Below are positions 57,332 through 64,000 of a DNA stretch of 64,000 nucleotides, in pieces. The DNA comes from Simmondsia chinensis. Its lineage: Eukaryota; Streptophyta; Magnoliopsida; Caryophyllales; Simmondsiaceae. The notes beneath the pieces were generated by a model. The model was given only the letters and a program-made list of their open reading frames with translations, was not told where the DNA came from and ran no database searches. Every line of letters starts with the position of its first letter. The stretch's first letter is position 1. Position numbers and translations under genes: made by a program. The stretch lies in contig JAGTTD010000011.1 of the NCBI GenBank assembly GCA_018398585.1, forward strand, positions 14,809,346 to 14,873,345, written 5' to 3'.

Positions 57332-57829
57332 CTCTTAAAGCAGAACCTCAGTCATGCTCAGGCCCGGATGAAATGGTACTCAGACCGCAAGAGAGTAGAC
57401 AGAAATTTTGAAGTAGGTGATATGGTATATTTGAAACTTCAACCCTATAGACAGTCTACAGCAGTGGTAAGGAAGAATGTCAAGCTTTGTGCACGGTTCT
57501 TTGGTCCTTACAAGATTTTGGAAAGGATTGGCAAGGTGGCTTACAAGCTTGAGCTTCCAACCGATTCATACATTCACCCTGTTTTTCATGTTTCACTTCT
57601 TAAGAAACAGGTTAAGTGTGGACAAAGAGCTTCTCCAGCTCCTCCAAAGGTGGGTTCCAATGGTTCCTTAATCCTACAACTTGCAGCAGTGGAAGAAATT
57701 TAGCAGACCAGCCCCAATGCTCCTGACAGTCAGCAAGTTCGTGTAAGCTGGTGTAATCTGGGCAGGTCTTTCACCACCTGGGAAGATAAACGCTTCTTGT
57801 TGAGCCAATTTCCCTATTTTAATTCTTGA
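57332..57829 (+). pseudogene. Integrase C-terminal domain with chromodomain-like end
   Basis: YSDRKRVDRNFEVGDMVYLK, FFGPYKILERIGKVAYKLEL and IHPVFHVSLLKK (GPY/F module), a TAG at 57701, then VRVSWCNLGRSFTTWEDKRF, resembling the divergent chromodomains of Reina-type elements (xWxxL..E.ATWED). It ends FPYFNS at 57829. The chromodomain may direct insertion to chromatin. Confidence 0.8.
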
Positions 57830-57842
57830 GGACAAGAAATTT

Positions 57843-57857
57843 CTAAGGGGAGGGGAT
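57843..57857 (+). other. Polypurine tract of the gypsy element
   Basis: TAAGGGGAGGGGAT immediately before TGTTATG; CTTGAGGACAAG at about 57825 upstream. Confidence 0.85.
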
Positions 57858-58170
57858 TGTTATGTCTATCGAGTTGTAATTCAAATTAATTAGGCGGGTA
57901 GTTGATTGTTTTGGCGCCTAAGTTTGTTAGTCGGTTTAAGCTGCAGGTTTGCTTTTGGCGGGAGAATTGCTAGTTGATGTCTATTGTTATTTTGCTCTTT
58001 TAATAGCTGGTTTTAGCTTGTAATAATCGTGAAAGTATCAATCAATCTCTTTGAGATTAAACTTCTTTCTCTCATCTAATTCTCTCTATTTTCTCATCTA
58101 TTTCACTTCTTTCTCATCCCAAACTCTCTTTATCTTAGGTTAAGATCAAGATTTAATCTCGATCTTAACA
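57858..58170 (+). repeat. 3' LTR of the gypsy element
   Basis: 313 bp, TGTTATGTCTATCGAG to CTCGATCTTAACA, followed by TSD GTTAG. Few substitutions against the 5' LTR, so insertion is relatively recent. Confidence 0.96.
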
Positions 58171-58820
58171 GTTAGCCTCATTGACCACTCGCGGTGCCTT
58201 TTCAGTCGAGGTCGAGGCCAAGGTTTCTGTCCGAATCATGATATTCGATGAGTTTCAGAAGTTTAGCCATGTCTTTCTTTCCCCTCTTGTGGGAATTCAA
58301 CACTTTCATGGAATGCGCACTAGCATTAGACATTTCACGAGTTGTTCTTTATCGTTCATCAGTTTAGCCTCTGCCAACATTAACTCGTTTGTCCTAGATT
58401 CCATGAGACTAAGCTTCCTTTTCGAGTTCTTTGCATCATCTTCCCTTTGTTTCGCTCATGCTCCTTCTCTTCCGGGGTCCTTGTTCCTGTTCTTCCTCGT
58501 TAGACATCCCTATCAAAATGTTATACCTACTCGCTCTACCTCCTTTTGGAGGGAGTTAAGAAGGTAGAGAAAGAAAAGGTATGAGATTGAGGCTTTAGAG
58601 GCCGAGAAGATGAAACTTGAGAGATAATATAAGAGGGTTGGACAGGAAAGAAATGAAATTCAAAGGGTCTTGAAGGAGTATTTGGAGGAAGTTAAGAAGA
58701 TGGACGGGGATGATTGTCCAGAAAAATTAATGGTTAAAATAAAATTCACGTATCAGATCCCGGAATACCAGTTCCTTTATACTAGAAATTTGAAGCGAAC
58801 CTACACCTTTGAACAAAACA
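58171..58820 (+). other. Coding-like relic with coiled-coil composition
   Basis: A frame at 58181-58567 (128 aa) shows no known domain. Further on, 58570-58740 reads RYEIEALEAEKMKLE, stop, NEIQRVLKEYLEEVKKMD, a coiled-coil-like stretch. The head resembles the inverted-repeat sequence at 62.15 kb (GTTAGCCTCA...GATGAGTTT). Probably a remnant of an element or gene that the gypsy element entered. Confidence 0.35.
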
Positions 58821-59545
58821 TATAATTGCCAAAAGTTCTTTATCCTAACCCAATCCCAATCTACGAACCTACCAAATAACACTTCCTTTGTGAGGAAAGG
58901 GTTAGGGGAATTTACTTAACTATGACCCCATGAAGTAGACTCACGTTCTTTGACTCTCGATTTCTTCTTTGATGTAGTTTCGTACCTTCTCATGCGACCC
59001 ATGACTTCTACTCAAAAATAAAAATAAAAATAAATAAATAAACAAAATTTGAGAGAAATTCTGTGGAGGGGTTAGGATTTGGGGGTGTAAGGTGAAACTT
59101 TGAGATTTGTGAAAAAAAAAAAAACTATTAGGGACAATGAAGGTTTACAACAAATAGATGGCTTTTTACTTAAGACTGGCAAGAAAATTAAAGAAAAGCA
59201 ATAAAATTTAACATGAGAAAGATGAAATCTGACCAAAAGATCTAATGATTTTGACAGAATGTCAAAACATGCATATATAAACCCAGTTTTGTAATAAAAA
59301 TTAGCTTACGTACCTAATAGAAGCGATAAATTTGCCAAGATATTGGGCGGTGACACATCTAGGGTTCGTGAGAGAGAGAGGAGCAAACGAAGTGAGGGAA
59401 ACGATTAGGGTTTCAACTTAAATAGAGGATACGTGTGTCGACACACGGAATAAGTGTGTCGACATACAATAAGTGTGGGGAGTATGTGTCAACATAGGAA
59501 ATAGATGTGTGGACACGTATTCTTGTACTCAATATCACAATTAAT
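58821..59545. other. No gene seen
   Basis: AT-rich, with two TGTGTCGACAYAC palindromes at about 59430-59465 that tie this stretch to the 50.2-51.5 kb array on the other side of the gypsy element. Confidence 0.45.
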
Positions 59546-59555
59546 TTACCTAATA

Positions 59556-59811
59556 GGGTACCAACGCGCTGTCATCGGATCCCATTTGAACTTTGAAGTT
59601 AAGTGTGCTTGGGCAAGAGCAGTACCAGGATGGGTGACCTCCTAGAAAGTCCTCACCATCGGGTTGGAGGCACTCGGAAACAGCCTCTCTTTAAGGGTAA
59701 TACTCTTAAGGGAAAAGGTTGCGTACATCCCCCCCCCCCCCCCCCCCCCCCAAGACCTTGCTTAGGCGGGAGCCTTTGGGGTACTGGGTATGTTGTTGCT
59801 TTGTCGCTTTG
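59556..59811 (+). mobile_element. 5S-rRNA-derived SINE with RTE-LINE-type tail
   Basis: 59556-59670 is clearly 5S rRNA-like: GGATCCCATTTGAACT, box A AAGTTAAGTGTGCTTGGGC, intermediate element and box C AGGATGGGTGACCTCCT are kept, while the first approximately 25 bases are diverged. It passes directly into CACTCGGAAACAGCCTCTCT, GGTTGCGTACATCC, a C23 run, GGCGGGAGCC and a TGTTGTTG end, matching the 3' tail of the RTE LINEs at 37.7 and 60.7 kb. The internal Pol III promoter would drive transcription. TSD unclear (TTACCTAATA / GTACCTGAAA). Confidence 0.8.
59729..59751. repeat. C23 tract in SINE tail
   Basis: Homopolymer between GCGTACATC and AAGACCTTGC, at the same position as C/G runs in other tails of this family. 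Confidence 0.95.
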
Positions 59812-59902
59812 TACCTGAAATTCATACCCAAGTAGACATCACCATAGTGTACTCAAATTCAGTGATTCGTTAACCAAATTACTGTGTCGACACATGGTGA
59901 AC

Positions 59903-60845
59903 GTGGACGGGGATGTCAACAACCGGATTAGTATAGGCTGGCATGAATAGAGGATGGCGTCTGCTATACTTTGAGATAGAAGGATCCCATTAAAGCTAAA
60001 GGGAAAATACTACAAGACAGTAGTGAGAATGGCTATGTACTATGGGGCGGAGTGTTGGCAAATGAAACAACAACACACACAGAAGATAAAGGTGGCGGAG
60101 ATGAGGATGTTGCGGTGGATGTGCGGACATACATGGAAGGATAGGATCAAGAATGACGTTATAAGAGGAAAATTAGGCATCGCACCGATTGAGAATAAAT
60201 TAAGGGAGCAACATTTGGGGTGGTTCGGACATGTTAGTAGGAGACCTTCCAACGTTCCAATCAGGAGATGCGAACAACCCCATATTACGCTAGGGAGGAG
60301 AGAGAGGGGCGAGCCTAATAAGAGTACAAGCTGTACATGATCCAACAGGACCTCACCCACCTAAACCTACGGGAGGAGATGACTTTAAATAGAGCGGGGT
60401 GGAGGGCTAGCATAAGGGTAGCCGATATAGCGGCTTAGAGTAGTGCTTCGTTTATGGTTGGCACTAGAGTTTCTTGGTGTCTTAACTCCCTCTTTTGGTG
60501 CAGGTATTTGAGATCTTATTTGTTTATAGGTGCACGTGTATATCTGTGTACTTGCGGGCCTGCAGTGATATTCCGTGAGTCTTGATTCATATCACAAAGC
60601 TTATGTTGTGTTTGATTCTAATTCTATGTTGCTCTCGTAGTTTCATGCCATATGCTTCTAGGACGACATGCTCTTTAAGGTGGGAGTCCTAACAAACAAC
60701 CTTGCTTTAGGGTAGTACCCTAAAGTGGAAGGCTGCATAAATCCACCCCCCCCCCCCCCCCCCCCCCCCTCACCCAACAATACCCTGCTTTGGCGGGAGC
60801 CTTCGTGACATTTTTGTTGTTGCCGTTGTTGTTATTCAATGTTGT
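59903..60845 (+). mobile_element. 5'-truncated RTE LINE
   Basis: Reads DVNNRI, then [40 protein letters not shown] and KLREQHLGWFGHVSRRP, then drifts into stops. The 3' tail has GGGTAGTACCCT, GGCTGCATAAATCCA, C24, GGCGGGAGCC and a GTTGTTGCCGTTGTTGTT end. It is the plus-strand relative of the full LINE at 37.7-41.8 kb. Confidence 0.88.
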
Positions 60846-61290
60846 GATTCGTGTTCCCTCTTCACGGTGTTCCTTGTATAGTCACACTTGTAATTAAATC
60901 ATGTACTATTAATTTCCATTGGATGTATATTCATGATACGGTTCTTAGATTTGCACATAAATTGATTTGTGTGAACATCACTTCTAGATTGGGTGGAATC
61001 GACTTGGTACCCTAAAGGGGGAAGGCTGCGTAAGTCCACCCCCTCGGCCAACAAGACCTTGCTTTTGCGGGAGCCTTCGTGACATTTTTGTTGCTGTTGT
61101 TATTGTTATTTAGTGTCGTGATTCGTGTTCCCTCTTCAAGATGTTCCTTGTATATTCGCACTTGTAATTAAACCATGTGCTATTAATTTCCATTGGATGT
61201 ATATTCATAATACGGTTCTTAGATTTGCACATAAATTGATTTGTGTGAACATCACTCCTAGATTGGGTAGCATCAACTTGGTCTCTCACT
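60717..61290 (+). repeat. Tandem duplication of LINE tail plus flank, about 290-bp period
   Basis: TACCCTAAAG...GGCTGC at about 60718 recurs at about 61008. Both units continue through GGCGGGAGCC-like sequence, TTCCATTGGATGTATATTCA and GTGTGAACATCAC to CTTGGT. The second unit lacks the long C run. Confidence 0.85.
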
Positions 61291-62062
61291 TGCGTGTATT
61301 CCTTTTGCCTCGCCTCGGTCCCTAATACTATGTATACAAACCCTCAACATAATTATATTGAAATTTTGGGCATATTATTTGTCTTCAATTGTTAATGTAT
61401 GTATTAGGGTGTATTATATAACAAATGAATCAAGTTAAATATTAATTAATTAGAATAATTAAAAATTACTTGGTTCGAAAAGGAAATTAAGTTGTTAAAA
61501 TTAACTATTTAAAAAGAGCAACAATTTATCTTTTGAGTAAAAGGGTAGTGATTCTGAGGACATGATTTGAGATTTTGAGTGAAAGTGTGTTGACACACAA
61601 TGTATATTTACTGATATTGAATGCATTGTTTGTGATTTCGAGTACAGTTAATTCTACACATTGAACCCTTGTTTCGACATACTTTGGTGAATTTGAGCAT
61701 ATGTTTTTTGATATTAAGTACATAGCTGGTTATTCCAAGTACACTATGTGTGTCGACACACAAAAACTATGTGTCGACATACGGGAACCTTGTTGTACAT
61801 AGTATACTAGAGTTCACTGTGTTTTGAATTCTGAAATTTGAATTTTGAAATTTGAATTTGGAGCTGTTGGCGGTATTTCTAAAAAAATTTTTTTTTTAAA
61901 TTCTTACCTTATTTTATCATTTTACCGCACACTCCAATGTTCTCTTTCCTACTTACTTGCATACAGGTATTTGCTCTGAATATACAAAGTTCGAAGTTTC
62001 AAATATTTTCTGCTTGTAGAAGTTCAAAGTTCTGTATGGGACGGTCATTTACTCGCCCCCTA
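61291..62062. other. No gene seen
   Basis: AT-rich. Contains GTGTGTCGACACAC-type palindromes at about 61585 and 61745-61785 and a GGAAATTAAGTTGTTAAAATT phrase like one at 50.07 kb, suggesting it is the far side of the same element family as the 50.2-51.5 kb array. Confidence 0.45.
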
Positions 62063-62083
62063 CCCCCCCCCCCCCCCCCCCCC
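62063..62083. repeat. C21 tract
   Basis: Homopolymer following GCCCCCTA; the poly-Pro frame across it is an artefact. Confidence 0.95.
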
Positions 62084-62117
62084 GAATTTCTTCTTTGTTT
62101 ACGAGGGTTTCCTCCTA

Positions 62118-62393
62118 GATCACCTCCTCCATTTCTTGAGCCACCGTGTTAGCCTCACTCACCTATCGTTCCGTCTGATCGCTCGAGGCGAACGTCACGT
62201 TCACATCGTTGACTTCGATGAGTTTGAGATGTTTTTGTGTGTTTTTTATTGTCAAACTCAAACTCACCCACATATGTAGACTTCTCGAACTCATCGAAGT
62301 CAACGATGCGAACGTGATGTTCGCCTCGAGCGATCAAATGGATCGATTGGTGAGTGAGGCCAAAATATTTGTAGAAGAAATGGAGGAGGTGAT
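62118..62393. repeat. Inverted repeat, arms about 111 bp, loop about 54 bp
   Basis: Left arm 62118-62228 (ATCACCTCCTCCATTTCTTG ... GACTTCGATGAGTT) pairs with right arm 62283-62393 (AACTCATCGAAGTC ... GAAATGGAGGAGGTGAT), with a few mismatches and a small indel. The right arm ends exactly where an LTR begins. Transcribed, it would form a long hairpin. Confidence 0.8.
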
Positions 62394-62819
62394 TGTTGTG
62401 ATTCTCATAATAGCGGGCATATGAAATAGAATGTAAATGTAATAAGTAGCATGAGCCTTGGATAAGTCATGTAATAAGTGATGTATGTTAGCCTAAGGAT
62501 GTCATGTTAGTATAATTAGTTAAGGTCGGTTATGTCTTGGTCTTAGTTAGTCAAGTATGGCAGCTATGTAGGTGAATGGCGGTTTAGGCATGGGTTAGAT
62601 TCAATGTAATAGATGATGTCATGTAAGTAGTATAAATAGTAAGGCTCTAGCTTGTAATCTCGTAACTTTGATAATCAAACATCTCATTTGAGATCAATTC
62701 TCTCTCTCATCCAACTCTTTCTCTATTTCTCATCTAATTTCATTTCTTCCTCATCTTATACTCTATTATCCTACTCTATCCCTAGGTTAGCATTTGAGAT
62801 TCATATCTCGATCTTAACA
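62394..62819 (+). repeat. 5' LTR of a third non-autonomous element (plus)
   Basis: 426 bp, TGTTGTGATTCTC to CTCGATCTTAACA. It shares ATAAGTCATGTAATAAGTGA and the CTCTCTCATC-rich 3' part with the LTRs at 16.7 and 21.3 kb. TATA-like GTATAAATAGTAAGG near 62630. TSD cannot be seen because the element leaves the window. Confidence 0.8.
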
Positions 62820-62833
62820 ATTGGTATGAGAGC
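62820..62833 (+). other. Primer binding site, tRNA-Met type (one mismatch)
   Basis: ATTGGTATGAGAGCC directly follows TTAACA; G replaces C of the usual TGGTATCAGAGC. Confidence 0.8.
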
Positions 62834-63899
62834 CTTGATTTGGCTTCCGAATCAAGCTCAAAATCAGGGGGAAAAAAAAAATTCTAGTTGATTGAGTTGC
62901 AAAGGCTTGGATGCTGGCAATTGATTTAATCGAATCAATTTCAACTAAATTGAGTTGTTTTGTGTCACGCTTTGGTCATTGTTGCGATCAATCATCAACA
63001 AAACAATTTTTGTGCTGATTCGGTTCAGTTTTGTGTGATCAAGAATTCAAATATGAATTCTAACTTGAAGAGCTTGTGTGCATTGTCAATTGCTTCACAT
63101 CCTGCATACTGTCTGGGAATGTTTTGCGGTTGAGATTAATTGATTGAGTATCATTGATATAAGCTTGGTTGATCGATTATCAATGGATTTTAATCATCAT
63201 TACTGCAATATCAGATTGAATTTAGTATAGTTGATCAAGCAATAGCTGTTGAAGTTGAGTGCTGAAGCATAATTGATCTTGATCAAATATTTATCTGTTT
63301 AGTTAGAGAAGAAGCTAAAGTGAGCTATTGGATCAACATTACACTTGAGCATAATCAAAAGATCAGAAAAACAAGTTGATTTAAGGTAGTTTCTGATTCT
63401 GGCATTCAATTGAGAAGTGAAGGTAACTGTTTTCTGAACTTCAAGTGACATATTTGATCAGAATCTGCTTTTGTTGCTGAATCATGATGAAGTGTTAATA
63501 AGCATAGAAGTGGTAAGAATTCAGTTGATTCTTAAGAATTATATGATATTGAATTGAGATTTGCTTAAAAGGGGATTTGGCATTGAACTGAGAACCAAAA
63601 TTGTTGAAATCTGATTTCGTTCTTGAAGATTGCCTTGAGTATTGTGTTGAGGACTTGATTGTGATCTAGGGTCGAGCCTAATTCAGAATTGTAAGTCTGG
63701 TTACTCAAGAAGCACAGTAGTTAGGGTTTGGTTCGAGTTCTCTAAGTTACGAAATTCTGCAGATTAGGGTTCGTATTCAGTGAGGACTGAGGAGCCGTTA
63801 GCAAGTGATTGTTTATGCAAGCAAAGGAGTATAATTTCTTTAAGCAATCATATGTGAACTGAGTTGGTTCATATCGAAATGCTGCTTAACATTGCAAAT
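62834..63899 (+). other. Untranslated leader of the third element copy
   Basis: Collinear with the leaders at 16.7-15.7 and 21.3-20.3 kb (minus), for example the CGAATCAAGCTC, CAATAAGGCAG-equivalent and AATTCAGAATT words. No long frame. Confidence 0.75.
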
Positions 63900-64000
63900 A
63901 TGGCTGGTATGGTTGATGATAGCTCTTGTCAATCCGTGATGAGTGATTCTTGGGAGAAATTGAGGCAAATATTGAGACAAGAATGCGAGGAGTTTTGGCA
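63900..64000 (+). CDS. Element-borne ORF, third copy, partial
   Basis: Starts MAGMVDDSSCQSVMSDSWEK and continues RQECEEFWQ to the window edge. It matches the N-termini of the frames at 15637 and 20271 (minus) with a few substitutions, which supports this ATG as the true start and shows the ORF is a regular part of the element. Confidence 0.75.
   Translation, partial: MAGMVDDSSCQSVMSDSWEKLRQILRQECEEFW

Larger units (their letters stand above)
52013..58170 (+). mobile_element. Ty3/gypsy retrotransposon, Reina-like chromovirus, 6.2 kb with nested solo LTR
   Basis: LTRs at 52013-52356 and 57858-58170, 5-bp TSD GTTAG on both sides. PBS for tRNA-Met, gag, protease, RT, RNase H, integrase and a chromodomain-like end are all present in gypsy order. 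The short LTRs and size fit the Reina clade, but the assignment is by resemblance. Stops, two frameshifts and the insertion make it inactive. Confidence 0.92.

Noticed and set aside
59556..59670. Functional 5S rRNA gene, or a Cassandra TRIM LTR carrying 5S
   Set aside because: The 5' 25 bases are diverged and the sequence runs into a LINE tail instead of a T-run terminator; no TG...CA LTR pair, PBS or PPT surrounds it.

Overview
This window is repeat-dense nuclear DNA from a flowering plant, probably a eudicot. The evidence is plant-type LTR retrotransposons primed on initiator tRNA-Met, RTE- and L1-type LINEs, Mutator-like MITEs, and one spliced plant complex I gene. I cannot name the species. 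Almost every long open frame belongs to a mobile element or is a low-complexity artefact. The only convincing intact host gene is a two-exon NDUFB10/PDSW-like gene at 48591-49431 (minus strand). There is also an F-box-like pseudogene (about 11.04-12.18 kb, minus) and two gene-like fragments of unknown origin (9191-9547 and 30177-30254, both minus).

Layout. 1-1508: 3' end of an LTR element. 1.78-6.4 kb: LTR-like sequence, a 139-bp tandem repeat and a gag-like relic on the minus strand. 6.4-8.85 kb: gutted Ty3/gypsy relic with PBS and LTR (minus). A second copy of that LTR lies in inverse orientation at 9589-10123, with a coding-like ORF between the two. 12.59-13.04 kb: 41-bp minisatellite. 13.04-21.82 kb: two head-to-tail copies of a non-autonomous LTR element (minus), one carrying a nested solo LTR. 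22.2-33.0 kb: MITEs, dispersed repeats and AT-rich DNA. 33.83-45.81 kb: a 12-kb gag-protease-only LTR element (TSD GGTAC) carrying an RTE LINE (13-bp TSD) and a MITE. 48.59-49.43 kb: the NDUFB10 gene. 50.2-51.5 kb: an array of SalI-centred palindromes. 52.01-58.17 kb: a gypsy element (Reina-like, TSD GTTAG) broken by a solo LTR (TSD GGCAG). 59.55-61.3 kb: a 5S-rRNA-derived SINE and a truncated RTE LINE. 62.4-64 kb: a third, plus-strand copy of the non-autonomous LTR family, running off the window.

How the parts relate. The non-autonomous elements (13-21.8 kb and 62.4-64 kb), the solo LTRs and the gypsy element at 52 kb share LTR ends (TGTT...TTAACA), a tRNA-Met PBS and a conserved CTTGAGGACAAG box before the polypurine tract. 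The gypsy lineage could therefore have supplied proteins in trans. The 5S SINE and the RTE LINEs share a 3' tail, the usual sign of SINE parasitism on a LINE. Three unrelated families (MULE-MITEs with CCGCGT/ACGCGG hairpins, a second TIR element with GTACGCC/GGCGTAC hairpins, and the TGTGTCGACACA array) all consist of clustered short palindromes. That is the most unusual structural theme here.
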